Shown: positions 18,001 through 27,788 of the stretch, one piece after another
Layout of the letters: the number at the start of each line of letters is the position of its first letter
How positions within the stretch are numbered: position 1 is the first letter of the stretch
Source of the DNA: Blastomonas natatoria
Lineage (GTDB): Bacteria > Pseudomonadota > Alphaproteobacteria > Sphingomonadales > Sphingomonadaceae
Length of the DNA: 64,000 bases
Direction: 5' to 3'
Assembly (NCBI RefSeq): GCF_003201955.1
Contig: NZ_QJJM01000018.1
Span: 1 to 64,000 of the forward strand
Notes under the pieces: generated by a model
The model's input: only the letters and a program-made list of their open reading frames with translations
Databases searched by the model: none
Told to the model about the DNA's origin: nothing
Made by a program: the position numbers and the translations under genes

Positions 18001-18338
18001 CGCTCACCCACCTGCTGGCGTGCGAAGTAGATGTCCGTGGAGTCGGAAAATACGGCCGTGATCTGGGCAAAGCCATTGCGGCTCAGGGATCTTGTGTATT
18101 CAAGACCCGGTGTCCCGGCGAGCGCCGTTTCGATCGGGAAGGCGACCTGCTTCTCGACCAGTTCGGGTGACAGCGCGGGCGCTCGGACGTTGATCTGCAC
18201 CTGGTTGTTGGTGATATCCGGCACAGCGTCGATCGGCAGCCGGTAGAGTGAATATGCGCCAATGGCGGCGGCAATGACGGTGAGGAGCAGGACGAGCCAG
18301 CGCTTCTCGACCGCCCATGTAACGATGCGGGCGATCAT
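15093..18338 (-). CDS. czcA: CzcA-type heavy-metal RND efflux pump
   Basis: 1081 residues, the standard size of HME-RND permeases. It has an N-terminal membrane helix, two large periplasmic loops and twelve membrane helices. The proton-relay helix reads DFGLIVDGAVIIVENALRR (about residue 420), the pattern of the CzcA/CnrA/NccA branch for divalent Co, Zn, Cd or Ni, not the Cu/Ag branch. As the inner-membrane trimer of a tripartite pump it takes ions from the periplasm or cytoplasm and passes them to the outer-membrane channel. It follows czcB after three bases and czcC before that, in the order C-B-A. Together with the Cus system this gives the window two complete RND metal pumps. Ion specificity within the divalent group is not resolved. 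Confidence 0.92.
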   Translation of the reverse strand: MIARIVTWAVEKRWLVLLLTVIAAAIGAYSLYRLPIDAVPDITNNQVQINVRAPALSPELVEKQVAFPIETALAGTPGLEYTRSLSRNGFAQITAVFSDSTDIYFARQQVGERLQGVQENLPDGVNPEMGPIATGLGEVYMYTVRLDHRDDDKHKPGEPGQQPDGSYITPEGERLTTEVDKATYLRTAQDWIVTPLLKGTPGLAGVDSIGGYAKQFLVVPDVQKLASLGISLTELGNALEQNNTSVGGGFVNRNGEGLAVRSDALIRNAAELGRTVIATRNGVPITVEQVATVKTGQAIRMGSASENGTEVVVGTAIMRIGENSRIVSTAVAEKLKTINASLPPDVVIQPVLNRTELVNSTISTVAKNLSEGALLVIVVLFILLGNFRAALIAALVIPITMMLTGFGMLRVGVSANLMSLGALDFGLIVDGAVIIVENALRRLAEQQHHEGRLLSVKERLATVASAAREMIRPSVYGQAIIILVYVPLLTLTGVEGKTFVPMALTVIIALAFAFVLSLTFVPAMIAIWLSKKVEEKDGRIITWLKKRYEPGLERAMKRPTVTIGAGVASLVVAALAFTTLGSVFLPQLDEGDLLIQSLRIPATSVQQSQAMQVPIERMMSNQPEVAFVYSKTGTAELASDPMPPNATDMFVILKPREEWPNPELPKEELVSRIESNLSKIPGNAYEITQPIQMRFNELIAGVRGDIAVKVFGDDFNQMNRTAEEIAAVLRRTEGAADVKVEQTTGLPMLDIRVNRDAMARLGVTSQDVQDTVTATLGGRVAGQIFEGDRRFPVVLRLAEAQRSDISVLEQVPVPVAGGGSVPLSSVADIQVVDGPNQISRENGKRRVVVQANVRGRDVGSVVADAQEVIAKEIRLPAGVYLEWGGQFENLQSASERLKLVIPACFILILVLLYGALGSARDAAIVFTGVPFALVGGVLLLFARGMDFSISAAVGFIALSGIAVLNGLVMVSSIQDLIRSGMSREEAAYVGAMQRLRPVVMTALVASLGFVPMALGAGAGAEVQKPLATVVIGGLISATLLTLFVLPTLYARFGQKTIRQPEHYNEAFEGADHGQTIVETSS

Positions 18339-18341
18339 GGC

Positions 18342-19493
18342 TCAATCCTCATGACTGGCTTCGCCCTTGCCGATTTCGGCTTTGAGCGTGAAGCTTCCGG
18401 TGGTGGCGATTTGTTCGTTACCCTTCAGTCCAGACTTTACGATCACGGTATCGCCCGACGCGTCGCCTAGTTGAACCGGGACCGCCTTGAAGCCGGTGGG
18501 GGTGCGGACGAAAACGACCGTTTTCCCCTCGAGGCTTTGGACCGCTGTTGATGGCACGCGGATAGCGCCGCTACCGCCGCTGCCCGTGAGCTCTATGGCG
18601 ACCATGACCGGCTCCCCGACCCGCCATTGTCCGCCGCGATTGTTGAGCGTGGCAATCGAAGGGACGAGGCGCGTCTGGGGGTCGAGAGCTGGCGAGACGA
18701 ATGTGATGCGGGCGCTCGCTTCGCGCCCCGCCGCCCTCACAGTCACCAGATTGCCAGGCCGAACCCGCCCGGCATCCTCAGGCTTGAGGTTCAGCGCGAT
18801 CGACACCTGACCCAGATTGGCAATACGATAGAGCTCGGCGTCGGCCGCAACCGTTTGCCCCAGCGTGACCGGACGGCCGATGATCTGGCCTGAAATCGGA
18901 GCAGTGATGCCGAGCCGGTTCAGGCCAGCGCCGCCGACACCCGCAGCCGAGACCATGCTTTGTGCCTGCGTTAGCGCGATGCGTGCTTCCGTTGCAGCCG
19001 TTCGCGCGGCGATAAGATCCTGTTCGGGCGAGACCTTTTCGTCAAACAGCCGTTGCTCTCGCGCAAGGTTTGAATTGGCCAGAGCAAGGCGCGCCCGAGC
19101 GGCTTCGACCTCGCCCTTCATCTGGGCGACGTCGCGGCTTTCGATTACGGCGATTGTCTGACCGCGCCCGACCGTCTCACCGAGATTGCGTGTAAGCGCC
19201 ACTACACGCCCGCCGATGGCTGCGGAAACCACCTGGGTGTTTTGCGGATCACCTTCGATGATCGCCGGCAGTTCGACCGTGCCGGCGCCGCCAACGATGG
19301 GCCGGTCCACCTCGACACCCGCCGCAGCAATCTGCTCGGCCGTGAGGGTCACCTGCCCTTCGTTGGCATGGGCGGCTTCAGCGCCCGCGTCTGCAGAACC
19401 AGAAGCAGTCTGCTCTTTGGATGGATCAGCTCCCCCACAGCTTGCCAAAAGGAGCGCACTGATCGTCGCTCCAACAAGATAATGCTTCTTCAT
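18342..19493 (-). CDS. czcB: CzcB-type periplasmic adaptor (membrane fusion protein)
   Basis: 383 residues. The N-terminus ends in LLASCGG, a lipoprotein signal. The order is barrel/lipoyl region, a coiled-coil hairpin (about residues 120-175, rich in Ala, Arg and Glu), a second lipoyl half (GITAPISGQIIGRPV), a beta-barrel and a membrane-proximal domain. This is the usual architecture of RND adaptors that bridge pump and outer-membrane channel. There is no YHS-like metal domain, unlike the CusB homologue of this window. GGAG stands eight bases before the ATG. It starts two bases after czcC and ends three before czcA, clearly one operon. Confidence 0.9.
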   Translation of the reverse strand: MKKHYLVGATISALLLASCGGADPSKEQTASGSADAGAEAAHANEGQVTLTAEQIAAAGVEVDRPIVGGAGTVELPAIIEGDPQNTQVVSAAIGGRVVALTRNLGETVGRGQTIAVIESRDVAQMKGEVEAARARLALANSNLAREQRLFDEKVSPEQDLIAARTAATEARIALTQAQSMVSAAGVGGAGLNRLGITAPISGQIIGRPVTLGQTVAADAELYRIANLGQVSIALNLKPEDAGRVRPGNLVTVRAAGREASARITFVSPALDPQTRLVPSIATLNNRGGQWRVGEPVMVAIELTGSGGSGAIRVPSTAVQSLEGKTVVFVRTPTGFKAVPVQLGDASGDTVIVKSGLKGNEQIATTGSFTLKAEIGKGEASHED

Positions 19494-19495
19494 GA

Positions 19496-20770
19496 TTAGT
19501 ACTCCGCGTTGGGCGCACGAGCGATCAATCGCTCCAATTGCGCTCGGGCATTCTGATAGGCGGCAAGTGCATCGATCGCTGCGACCCGCGTCTCTGCAAG
19601 GGTGCGTTCGGCGTCGAGCAATTCGAGCTGTCCAAACTTGCCTTCGCGGTAACCGATCCGTGCAATGCGCGCGGCTTCCTGCGCGCTGGCCAACGCCGGA
19701 CCTGCCGCGGCGCGCGCCGTGGTGGCGGCATTGGCCGCCTCGGCCTGCGCATCAGTGATCGCTTGCTCGATATCCAGGGCCGTCAAGCGGCGCAGGGCAT
19801 CAGCTTGGGTTTGCTGCGCAGTCGCCTGAGCGATTGCCGCGCGCCCATTGTTGAAAACCGGTATCGGGATGGTGACAGTGAATACCGCAGCCAGATCGTT
19901 GGTCGCCTCAAGTCGGCGGATAGCGGGGCCGACGTTGAGGTCAGGGACCCGGTTTGCGCGGGCAAGCCGCACGCCGGCTTCGGCTATCGTGAAATCGGCG
20001 TTTGCTGCTGCGAGGGCAAGGGTGCCAGATGGGTCCACCGGCACAGCCGGTCCATACACATTTGTACCCGGGAGGATGTCGAGCACCGATTCATCAAGTA
20101 TGCCACTGATGGGCTGCCCGATCCGGCGCACGAGATTGATCCGGGCTGCTTCAGCCAGACGAGCTTGCCGTTCAACATTGGCTTCCGCATAAGTGACAGC
20201 AACATCTGCACGTTGCCGCTCAAGAGGCGAGGCTCGTCCCGCCTGCACCCTTATGCTTGCCGCGCGCAGTGCATCGTTGGCAATCCGGGCCTGGTCTCTC
20301 GCAGTGGCAAGACGCCGTTCGGCCGCTACTGCTTCGACATAGAGTTGAGTAACCTGCAGCCTGACATCGGCGGCAGTGATCGCTTGCTGGATCTCCGCGC
20401 GGGTCAGCTGTGCCCGTGCTACGGCGACGCGGGCGCTTCGCTTACCGCCGAGCTCGATGGGAATCGCGGGGCCTATGGTGGTTTCAGCGCTTCTCAAGCC
20501 GCGGTAAGGCCCGGAACCAGCGATGTTTTCTACCTGTACTTGTACCACCGGGTTGGGGCGCAAGCCTGCCAACCTTTGGCCTGCTTCTGCTGCCTCAACT
20601 GCAGCTACTGCAGCCTCGGAAGCCGGTGCTGCGCCGCCGGCAGCCGCGACAGCTTCCTTGAGAGTAAATACCTTCGCAGCGGGGATATCTTGCGTATCCC
20701 CTTGCGGTTGCGCCTGCACCACGGATGCACAGGTCGCAGCAGCCAGAAGGGCTGCTCGCACGATCTTCAT
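19496..20770 (-). CDS. czcC: CzcC-type outer-membrane efflux channel
   Basis: 424 residues from the ATG at 20770, which has AGGAG at a proper distance; an upstream in-frame start at 20821 is rejected because the signal peptide (MKIVRAALLAAATCASVVQAQ) begins here. The protein shows the duplicated TolC-type alpha-barrel and beta-barrel pattern with Ala-rich coiled coils (EAAVAAVEAAEAGQRLAGLRP and GYREGKFGQLELLDAERTL). It forms the trimeric exit duct of the Czc pump in the outer membrane. It follows the small His-rich protein gene after about 50 bases. Confidence 0.9.
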   Translation of the reverse strand: MKIVRAALLAAATCASVVQAQPQGDTQDIPAAKVFTLKEAVAAAGGAAPASEAAVAAVEAAEAGQRLAGLRPNPVVQVQVENIAGSGPYRGLRSAETTIGPAIPIELGGKRSARVAVARAQLTRAEIQQAITAADVRLQVTQLYVEAVAAERRLATARDQARIANDALRAASIRVQAGRASPLERQRADVAVTYAEANVERQARLAEAARINLVRRIGQPISGILDESVLDILPGTNVYGPAVPVDPSGTLALAAANADFTIAEAGVRLARANRVPDLNVGPAIRRLEATNDLAAVFTVTIPIPVFNNGRAAIAQATAQQTQADALRRLTALDIEQAITDAQAEAANAATTARAAAGPALASAQEAARIARIGYREGKFGQLELLDAERTLAETRVAAIDALAAYQNARAQLERLIARAPNAEY

Positions 20771-20824
20771 TGGGAATTCTCCTGACAGATAACCTCGGCC
20801 GGAAACTCCGGCCAGTGTCATGTG

Positions 20825-21154
20825 TCAGGCGTTTGGTGGCCTCAGGCCCGGTTCGGGCGCGCTAGAATCAAGCGGAGGCGTGGACCGCGCGAACAGCGGC
20901 ACTGAAAGCGAGCCAAATCGGGGCGCAACGCCGATATCAGCTGGAGCCTGGATCGCCGGACAATGGCAAATGCCGTGGTGATGGGGGAGGGCCTTGTCAG
21001 CCGTGCCCTGCTCGCTCCCGCTGCTCTTTTCGTCATTAAATTCAGCGGCGCACTCTGACGCCGGCGCACCCGGCAGTTCCCCGGCCTCGAGGGTGACGCT
21101 CGTAACGAGCGCTGACAATACGAGTGTCAGAAGGAGACGCGAGAGGAACAGCAC
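20825..21154 (-). CDS. Small exported His/Cys protein at the head of the czc operon (CzcI-like by position)
   Basis: 109 residues with a GTG start at 21154 and AGAGG just upstream. An N-terminal hydrophobic segment (LLLTLVLSALVTSVTLEAG) serves as signal or anchor. The mature part holds HHHGICHCP near residue 60, a likely metal-binding cluster, and a Pro-rich tail. Proteins of this size with a signal and a His cluster (CzcI and relatives) often precede czcCBA and are thought to help regulate it, but no convincing sequence match to CzcI can be claimed. It is the first gene of the czcC-czcB-czcA transcript, so the operon promoter should lie in 21155-21332. Confidence 0.6.
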   Translation of the reverse strand: MLFLSRLLLTLVLSALVTSVTLEAGELPGAPASECAAEFNDEKSSGSEQGTADKALPHHHGICHCPAIQAPADIGVAPRFGSLSVPLFARSTPPLDSSAPEPGLRPPNA

Positions 21155-21332
21155 ACGGCCTCTTAGCAGGCATCAGCCTGGGTGTCATGCGGAATAACCC
21201 AGCACAGGCACCAGAAGAACTCGCCGGAGATGCATGGCCGTTGCAGTCGCCAGCCTCTGGCAGGTTTCTTCGAAATCCTGGTCTGGTCCGTTATTCTCCA
21301 AGCGACCATTTGCAGACCGCTGAAGCTCAACC

Positions 21333-21716
21333 CTATTCGACGGCCGGATTTTGTGCGGATATCCTCGTTATCCGCCCTACCTTGCCATCCCAATCGATCT
21401 CGAAATCCACCCTGTCGCCCACCTTTACCCCACCAAGTTGCTCTGGTTCAGCGGTGAATTCCATAGTCATGGCGGGCCACTCCACGCCGGTCATCGGTCC
21501 GTGATCAAGCGTGATCGCCCCCTTGGCGGCATCGATCGCGGTAACGGTACCGACCGCGACACCATGCTGCATTGCTCCGGCGGCAGGCATGTCAGCCATA
21601 TCGCCTGACTTGGTGGTGCCGCTCGGGACAGCTGCGGTGGTGTCCGATTTCTCCTGACAAGCGGTAAGGGCGGCCATCAGCGTAAGGCTGCATGCAAGAA
21701 TAAGGACCTTCTTCAC
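21333..21716 (-). CDS. cusF: CusF-like periplasmic copper-binding lipoprotein
   Basis: 127 residues. The signal ends at a lipobox (ALTACQ). After a Met/Asp-rich linker the CusF fold follows: [16 protein letters not shown], then [10 protein letters not shown]. The His of LDHG, the Trp of EWPAM and the two Met of MTM correspond to the H-W-M-M copper or silver site of CusF. It hands Cu(I)/Ag(I) to the pump in the periplasm. The start is a GTG that overlaps the cusA stop (GTGA), with AAGGAG seven bases upstream inside cusA. It is the last gene of the cusCBA operon. Confidence 0.88.
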   Translation of the reverse strand: MKKVLILACSLTLMAALTACQEKSDTTAAVPSGTTKSGDMADMPAAGAMQHGVAVGTVTAIDAAKGAITLDHGPMTGVEWPAMTMEFTAEPEQLGGVKVGDRVDFEIDWDGKVGRITRISAQNPAVE

Positions 21717-24700
21717 TTAACTTCTCCTTCGGGTGGAGCAGGATGAACATAACGTCTGCGCATCAGCAGATAAGCAGCCGGGATGACGAGCATCGAAAGC
21801 AGCGGAGCGGTGAGCATGCCGCCGACCATGGGTGCAGCAATGCGGCTCATCACTTCTGACCCGGTGCCGCTCCCGATCAGGACCGGCAGAAGGCCTGCGA
21901 GGATCACCGCAACCGTCATCGCCTTCGGCCGCACCCGGAGCAATGCGCCTTCGCGCACCGCGTGAGCAACATCGCCAGACGCAGGCGCCTCGAGTGCCTG
22001 TTTCAGGTAGATCAGCATCACCACTCCGAACTCTGCCGCAACGCCGGCGAGTGCGATGAAGCCCACTGAAGTTGCAACTGACTGGTTGTAGCCGAGCCAG
22101 TAGAGCATCCACAGCCCTCCGGTGAGTGCAAAGGGGAGCGTGACCATGATCAACAGCGCCTCGTCCCAACGGCGGAACGTGAGGTAGAGCAGGGCAAAAA
22201 TGATTGCGAGCGTGACGGGGATGACCAGCTTCATTCGCTCTTTGGCGCGGACCAGGAATTCATACTGGCCAGTGTACGATACGCTGACACCTGGCGGCAA
22301 GGTGACCTTCGTGGTCAAGGCTCGGTTGATGTCTCCCACCAGCTGCTGCATGTCGCTCCGGGTCCCATCGACATAGATCCAGGTGACCGGCCGGCCGTTT
22401 TCGCTACGCAACATTGGCGGTCCATCGCTTATTCGCAAAGCTGCAACCGTGCCGAGCGTGATTTGCTGGCCTGAGGGAGTAAGCACCGGGAGATCCATGA
22501 GCTTTTCGACACTGTCGCGCATTTCGCGCGGATAGCGTACACTGATGGGGTAACGAGCAAGCCCTTCGACCGTCTGACCGATGGTCTCGCCGCCAATTGC
22601 TCCCGAAACCACGGCATGAACGTCTGCGACATTAAGGCCGAAACGCGCAGCGGCGGCGCGGTTGACATCGATATCAATATAGCGCCCGCCAGAAAGCCGT
22701 TCTGCGATCGCAGATGAGACACCCGGCACGCCCTTTACCACCGTCTCGATGCGCTTTGCGGCTTGGTCGATCTCCGTGAGGTTCGATCCGGCAACCTTGA
22801 TCCCGATCGGGCTCTTGATCCCGGTGGCCAGCATGTCGATGCGGTTACGGATCGGCGGAATCCAGAAGTTTGCAAGGCCTGGCACTTTTACCCTCGCATC
22901 AAGTTCATCGCGAAGTTTTTCAGGGGTCATGCCTGCTCGCCACTTGTCGCGGGATTTGAAACGGATCGTCGTCTCGAACATTTCGAGCGGGGCAGGGTCG
23001 GTTGCGCTGTCAGCACGGCCGGCCTTTCCAAAAACACTCTCAACCTCGGGCACGGTCTTGATCAGCCGGTTGGTCTGCTGGAGCAAACGGCCAGCCTCAG
23101 CTGCCGAAAGGCCGGGCAGTGCCGAGGGCATATAGAGAAGGTCGCCCTCGTCCATTTGTGGCAGAAACTCGGCTCCAATACGAGAAGCCGGCCAAATGCT
23201 GGTGGCGAAAACCAGCATGGCGATCAGCAAGGTCTGTTTCGGGCGCCTGAGCACCCAGTCGATCAGGGGGCGGTACATGCGGGCAAGAAAACGGTTAAGC
23301 GGATTTTCCTCCTCGCTCGGGATCCTGCCTTTGATGAGCAGGCCCATCAGCACCGGAACCAGCGTGATCGACAGTATCGCCGCGGCGGCCATGGCATAGG
23401 TTTTTGTGAAAGCAAGCGGCGCGAACAGGCGGCCTTCCTGGCCTTGCAGCGCGAAGATCGGCAAGAACGAGAATGTGATGATGAGGAGGCTGAGGAACAG
23501 CGCGGGACCAACCTCGCTGGCTGCCGTGGTAATCAGCGCCCAACGCGTGGTCGTGTCAGGCTCTGTGTCCTCGTGCTCGTGACGCCAGTGCTCAAGATGC
23601 TTGTGCGCGTTCTCGATCATCACGACCGCGGCATCGACCATCGCGCCGATCGCGATGGCAAGGCCGCCCAATGACAGGATATTGGCATTGAGGCCCTGCA
23701 AGCGCATCACCATGACCGCCATCAAAATGCCCAGCGGAAGCGTGAGGATCGCTACCAGCGCGGAGCGCGCGTGCCAGAGAAACAGCGCGCAGATCAAACC
23801 GACAACAATAAACTCCTCAATCAGCTTCGCAGTCAGGTTTTCGATTGCGCGGTCGATCAGGCCAGAACGATCATAGGTGGTAACCACTTCGACGCCCGGA
23901 GGCAGACTCTTTGTGAGCTCGTCGAGTTTGCTGCGAACACCTTTGATCACATCGCGCGCATTCTGGCCCTGACGCATGACAATCACGCCCCCGGCGACCT
24001 CGCCCTCGCCATTGAGTTCCGCAATTCCGCGCCGCATTTCAGGCCCAAGCTGGACGATGGCGACATTATCCACGGTCACCGGTACGCCGGAAGCGGCGGT
24101 GCGGATCGGCACGGCGCGGAAATCCTCGATCGATCTGAGGTAGCCGCTTGCACGCACCGTATACTCTGCGCCCGCCAGCTCGATGCTCGATCCGCCAGTT
24201 TCCTGATTGGCCCGCTTCAGAGCTTCAACGACATCCTCACTTGTCACCCCAAAGGCGGCAAGCTTAATTGGATCGAGCACGACCTGATACTGCTTCACCA
24301 TACCGCCGATACTGGCGACCTCGGCAACACCCGGTACGGTCTTCAGTTCGTACCGAAGAAACCAGTCCTGCAGTGACCGGAGTTGCGACAAATCGTGCCG
24401 CCCCGTCTTGTCAATGAGCGCGTATTCATAGACCCAGCCCACCCCTGTTGCGTCCGGACCGAGAGATGCGCTTGCGCCTTCCGGTAGACGACTTTGCACC
24501 TGGCTGAGATATTCGAGTACGCGGCTGCGCGCCCAGTAAAGATCGGTCCCGTCATCGAAGAGGACGTAGACGAAACTGTCGCCGGTGAATGAATAGCCGC
24601 GCACCACCCGCGCGCCGGGCACCGAGAGCATGGTCGAGGCGACGGGCGTGGTGACCTGATTTTCGATGATCTGTGGGGCCTGCCCCGGCCATGATGTTCG

Positions 24701-24847
24701 GATGATGACTTGCACATCGGACAGGTCGGGCAGGGCGTCGACCGGTGTGTTGCGCAGTGATACAATTCCCGCGACGGCCAGAACGAGCGCGGCGGCGATA
24801 ATTATGCGGCGCCGCTTGATCGCGGCACGGATGATCGCGGCAATCAC
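21713..24847 (-). CDS. cusA: CusA-type Cu/Ag RND efflux pump
   Basis: 1044 residues, GTG start overlapping the cusB stop (GTGA). The proton-relay helix reads [20 protein letters not shown] (about residue 400), the pattern of the CusA/SilA branch for monovalent copper and silver. Periplasmic loops and 12 membrane helices are complete. Methionines near the entry site and in the periplasmic cleft fit the Met relay of CusA, although exact pairing needs an alignment. It is the inner-membrane pump of CusCBA and takes Cu(I)/Ag(I) from CusF. The coupled, overlapping gene order C-B-A-F is compact. Confidence 0.92.
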   Translation of the reverse strand: MIAAIIRAAIKRRRIIIAAALVLAVAGIVSLRNTPVDALPDLSDVQVIIRTSWPGQAPQIIENQVTTPVASTMLSVPGARVVRGYSFTGDSFVYVLFDDGTDLYWARSRVLEYLSQVQSRLPEGASASLGPDATGVGWVYEYALIDKTGRHDLSQLRSLQDWFLRYELKTVPGVAEVASIGGMVKQYQVVLDPIKLAAFGVTSEDVVEALKRANQETGGSSIELAGAEYTVRASGYLRSIEDFRAVPIRTAASGVPVTVDNVAIVQLGPEMRRGIAELNGEGEVAGGVIVMRQGQNARDVIKGVRSKLDELTKSLPPGVEVVTTYDRSGLIDRAIENLTAKLIEEFIVVGLICALFLWHARSALVAILTLPLGILMAVMVMRLQGLNANILSLGGLAIAIGAMVDAAVVMIENAHKHLEHWRHEHEDTEPDTTTRWALITTAASEVGPALFLSLLIITFSFLPIFALQGQEGRLFAPLAFTKTYAMAAAAILSITLVPVLMGLLIKGRIPSEEENPLNRFLARMYRPLIDWVLRRPKQTLLIAMLVFATSIWPASRIGAEFLPQMDEGDLLYMPSALPGLSAAEAGRLLQQTNRLIKTVPEVESVFGKAGRADSATDPAPLEMFETTIRFKSRDKWRAGMTPEKLRDELDARVKVPGLANFWIPPIRNRIDMLATGIKSPIGIKVAGSNLTEIDQAAKRIETVVKGVPGVSSAIAERLSGGRYIDIDVNRAAAARFGLNVADVHAVVSGAIGGETIGQTVEGLARYPISVRYPREMRDSVEKLMDLPVLTPSGQQITLGTVAALRISDGPPMLRSENGRPVTWIYVDGTRSDMQQLVGDINRALTTKVTLPPGVSVSYTGQYEFLVRAKERMKLVIPVTLAIIFALLYLTFRRWDEALLIMVTLPFALTGGLWMLYWLGYNQSVATSVGFIALAGVAAEFGVVMLIYLKQALEAPASGDVAHAVREGALLRVRPKAMTVAVILAGLLPVLIGSGTGSEVMSRIAAPMVGGMLTAPLLSMLVIPAAYLLMRRRYVHPAPPEGEVK

Positions 24848-26076
24848 TGCTTATCTCCAATGGGTCTGGCAGAGACACCAGCGAGACTTGCTTCGGAATC
24901 GAGCAGGAATTGACCCGAGACTACGACCTTTTCGCCAGCGGACAGTCCTGCAACAATTTCTGTCTTGTCGCCGCTCTCCCGCCCGGTACGAACTTCAGCG
25001 GGGCGGTACCGGCCATCGGGAAGGGCCAGCATGATGAGCGTTCGCGCACCGGTGCGGATCAGAGCGTCTCTCGGGACAAGCAACGCGGACCTGTTGTCTC
25101 CGTCAAAACTGACACTTGCGAACATGCCTGGGCGCAGGCGTCCCCCACGATTGGCAAGCTCGATCCGCACGGTCATCGTGCGGCTGTCGGGCTGCGTGAT
25201 CGGCAGGATCGCTGTGACCTTGCCGGTGAAGCTCTCACCAGGGAAGGCGCTGAGTGCTATCCTTGCTCCTTGACCAATACGGATGAGGTTCGCCTGCGCT
25301 TCCGGCACTGCGGCATTAAGCCACACTGTCCTGATCCCGCTTATCTGTGCAAGGCTCTGCCCTGCCGCGACCGTCATTCCCTCACGCACGTCAAGCGCCT
25401 GTATCGCACCAGCAATTGGTGCGCGAATAGTCACAGTCCCGTTGGTTCGGCCGGTTCGCTCGACCTCATTGATCAGTGCATCTGACATGCCCATGAGCTT
25501 CAGACGCTGCCTGGCTGCGTGGGCGAGGTCTTCCTGCCCGAGCCGCTTGACTGCCAGAAACTCGCCTTGCGCGCCGCCCCATTCGGGTAACTGGAGATCG
25601 GCAATCGGTGCGCCCGCACCGATCACATCGCCCGCGGCACGGGCGTAGACGCGGGTGACAAAGCCGCTCGAACGCGACTGGACAATAGCAATATCGCGCT
25701 GATTGAAATCGATCGTGCCTGTAACCGTCAGGCCCGATGGGAGAGAGCCAAATGTCACCGTTGCGACGCGCATTCCGAGACTTTGTCTCGCATCGGCATC
25801 CACGCGCACACCTGGCCCTGCGTCCGGAACTTCATCGGCATATTTCGGGATGGTCTTCATTCCCATCGAAGAGAGCGAGTTGGGATTGTTGTAGCGTTCG
25901 GTCGGCACCATGGGATCGTACCAGTAGAGGATCTTGCGGCCGTTCTGCGCCGCGCTCGTATCACTGCGTTGTGAGGGGTCACGCTTCCCTAACCAGAACC
26001 CGCCAACGCCAGCAACGGATGCAACTGTCAGAAATGCCGCAGCCCATCGCGCGGTATTTTTTGGGTTCATTGTCAT
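24844..26076 (-). CDS. cusB: CusB-type adaptor with N-terminal heavy-metal-binding domain
   Basis: 410 residues; the ATG overlaps the cusC stop (ATGA). After one membrane helix (residues 9-29) comes a heavy-metal-binding domain: [17 protein letters not shown] and [13 protein letters not shown] (about 48-80), with the DPM and MGM methionines typical of CusB metal transfer. Then follow the usual adaptor lipoyl, hairpin and barrel domains ([38 protein letters not shown]). It bridges CusA and CusC and passes Cu(I)/Ag(I) from CusF to CusA. Confidence 0.9.
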   Translation of the reverse strand: MTMNPKNTARWAAAFLTVASVAGVGGFWLGKRDPSQRSDTSAAQNGRKILYWYDPMVPTERYNNPNSLSSMGMKTIPKYADEVPDAGPGVRVDADARQSLGMRVATVTFGSLPSGLTVTGTIDFNQRDIAIVQSRSSGFVTRVYARAAGDVIGAGAPIADLQLPEWGGAQGEFLAVKRLGQEDLAHAARQRLKLMGMSDALINEVERTGRTNGTVTIRAPIAGAIQALDVREGMTVAAGQSLAQISGIRTVWLNAAVPEAQANLIRIGQGARIALSAFPGESFTGKVTAILPITQPDSRTMTVRIELANRGGRLRPGMFASVSFDGDNRSALLVPRDALIRTGARTLIMLALPDGRYRPAEVRTGRESGDKTEIVAGLSAGEKVVVSGQFLLDSEASLAGVSARPIGDKQ

Positions 26077-27314
26077 GGCTTGACTCCTCGATAGGTGTAG
26101 CTGATCCGCACAGCGTCGCGGGCCGCGTCGGCTTCGCGCGCCAGCGCGTCGACTTCCGCTTCTGCGAGAGCAAGCGATGACAAGAGCGCGCTGCCCAGGT
26201 CGAGCCTGCCAGCCGCATAGCTCGCCAGGTCGAGCTCAGCCCGGCGCTTGGCGAGTGGGACCAGCACCTTTTGTGCGTTCGCCACAAGCTCAACATGCAT
26301 GGCATGAGTTGCAAGGTCGGTTTCGAGTGACGCGAGGATTTCTCGCTCTGCGGCGACCCGCGTCAGATGCGCCCGCGTCTCGCCGAGAAGGCTGGCAGCG
26401 ATTCTGGGGTTCTGCCGACGCTTGGCGAACAGCGGCAGATCTATACTCACACCGACCGAGACCATGTCGCCGAAGGCCGGGTCACGGCGGCCGTAGCTTG
26501 CGCCAATCCGCCAGTCGGGATGCTTGTCAGCACGGGCGAGCCCGGTATCGGCTTCAGCGCCGGTGATCCCGGCATCTAGCGCCTTCAGGCGTGGAAGCAA
26601 TGAGATATCTTTAGTCAACGCATTGCGGTCTATGGCGAAAACAGGAGGATCGCCCATGACATCGGCAGTAGGATCACCAGTAAAGCGGATCAGCTGGGCG
26701 CGTGCGCGCGAGACCTCTGCGGCCAGTTCACTGCGCCGATCATTGACGGCGGCACGCAACTGCTCGGGTTCCAGCGCCAGGGCTGGACGAGCAGAGCCTG
26801 AAGCCAAGCGGGCAGAGACGGTCGACTGAAGATCGTTCAGAGCTTCGTCGAGTTGCTTCAGCTGTGCCAGTTGCCGCTTGGCGTAATGGAGATCGATCCA
26901 CGCAAGTGCGGTCGCGAGCCGAACATTCTGAGCCTCAATCGCCAGCTCAGCCTCGGCCATGCCAATGTCCGCGATTGCCCGTGTGCGCTGCGCACTACGT
27001 TTGGCCGGATTGGGAAATGGCTGCTCGATCCCGATCCGCGTCATCGTCATGCTATCTGCAGTAAAGCTATAGGCCGGCGGGCCGGAGACCGGAAAATTGT
27101 CGATACCGAGGTTGAGGCTCGGATCGGGCAAGCGCCCTGCGGCCACCGCCGCATCTCGACTTGCCTCGACGCCGGATACGCCAGCCCGGATCGATGGTGC
27201 ATCGCGCGTGGCACGTTCGATTGCCGCCTCGAAGGAGAGCGGTTCGGCAAGCGCCGCACCAGACACTGCCGCGAGAAATGGTGCCAAAAGAGGCAGGTAA
27301 TGGATTGTTTGCAT
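26073..27314 (-). CDS. cusC: CusC-type outer-membrane efflux channel
   Basis: 413 residues; GGAG stands six bases before the ATG at 27314. Signal peptide at residues 1-23 (ending SGAALA), then a duplicated outer-membrane-factor pattern with long coiled coils (VSARLASGSARPALALEPEQLRA and YAAGRLDLGSALLSSLALAEAE). It is the TolC-like duct of the Cus pump. As first gene of cusCBAF it is preceded by a strong hairpin in the leader region. Sequence similarity between this protein and the CzcC homologue is limited to the family pattern, so the two ducts are unlikely to be recent duplicates. Confidence 0.88.
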   Translation of the reverse strand: MQTIHYLPLLAPFLAAVSGAALAEPLSFEAAIERATRDAPSIRAGVSGVEASRDAAVAAGRLPDPSLNLGIDNFPVSGPPAYSFTADSMTMTRIGIEQPFPNPAKRSAQRTRAIADIGMAEAELAIEAQNVRLATALAWIDLHYAKRQLAQLKQLDEALNDLQSTVSARLASGSARPALALEPEQLRAAVNDRRSELAAEVSRARAQLIRFTGDPTADVMGDPPVFAIDRNALTKDISLLPRLKALDAGITGAEADTGLARADKHPDWRIGASYGRRDPAFGDMVSVGVSIDLPLFAKRRQNPRIAASLLGETRAHLTRVAAEREILASLETDLATHAMHVELVANAQKVLVPLAKRRAELDLASYAAGRLDLGSALLSSLALAEAEVDALAREADAARDAVRISYTYRGVKP

Positions 27315-27352
27315 GAAGCTCTCCTCGTGGAGGCTACCGTGCCGATATAGAT

Positions 27353-27417
27353 GGCCGGGCTCGGACTGACGCGGCGCCGACGGAGAAGATACCTCCGCCG
27401 ACGCCGCGTGCCCGGCC
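27353..27417 (-). repeat. Long hairpin in front of cusC
   Basis: A near-perfect inverted repeat of 16 pairs (27370-27385 with 27393-27408, seven-base loop) is enclosed by a second 8-pair stem GGCCGGGC/GCCCGGCC (27353-27360 with 27410-27417). The imperfect pairs are G-U in the minus-strand RNA, so the structure is stronger in the direction of the cus operon. No T-run follows on the minus strand, so it is not a standard terminator there; TTATTTT follows on the plus side. It may separate the small upstream gene from cusC or act as an mRNA stability or attenuation element. Confidence 0.6.
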
Positions 27418-27450
27418 AGTTATTTTCTGGTTATCGGCCAGGCAACGGCC

Positions 27451-27717
27451 TTAGCCGATTGCGGGAACCCGGGCCTTGCCGGACATGTCCATCGTGCAGC
27501 CCGATGCATCAGCCTTCATCGCGGAGCACTTGCACGCGGCGCTGTTCGCCACGTCATCGCTGATCCATACGCGGACGAGCGCCGGCGTTGTTGGTCTCGG
27601 CCCTAGTTGAGATCGGGAGCGCCATTCCCAATGGCCGCCTTCAGGCGCCTGGGCGAAAGCAGCAGAGACGGGGGCTAGAAGCCCTATCGCAGCGGCGAGC
27701 AGAAGTCCTGTCTTCAT
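27451..27717 (-). CDS. Small exported Cys-containing protein, unknown
   Basis: 88 residues from the ATG at 27717, with AAGGAA six bases upstream; an earlier in-frame start would break the signal peptide (MKTGLLLAAAIGLLAPVSAAFAQ). The mature part begins with APEGGHWEWRSRSQLGP and ends with VANSAACKCSAMKADASGC and TMDMSG, three cysteines and methionines that could bind copper in the periplasm. I do not recognise a named family. It lies between another small exported protein and the cus operon, all on the minus strand, which argues for a part in copper handling. Function is inferred from context only. Confidence 0.6.
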   Translation of the reverse strand: MKTGLLLAAAIGLLAPVSAAFAQAPEGGHWEWRSRSQLGPRPTTPALVRVWISDDVANSAACKCSAMKADASGCTMDMSGKARVPAIG

Positions 27718-27788
27718 GAGTATTTCCTTGCTTGAACGATTTAACGGCGCGCAGGCAAGCAGACGGGCCCGCAGCGCTACACTTCGGC

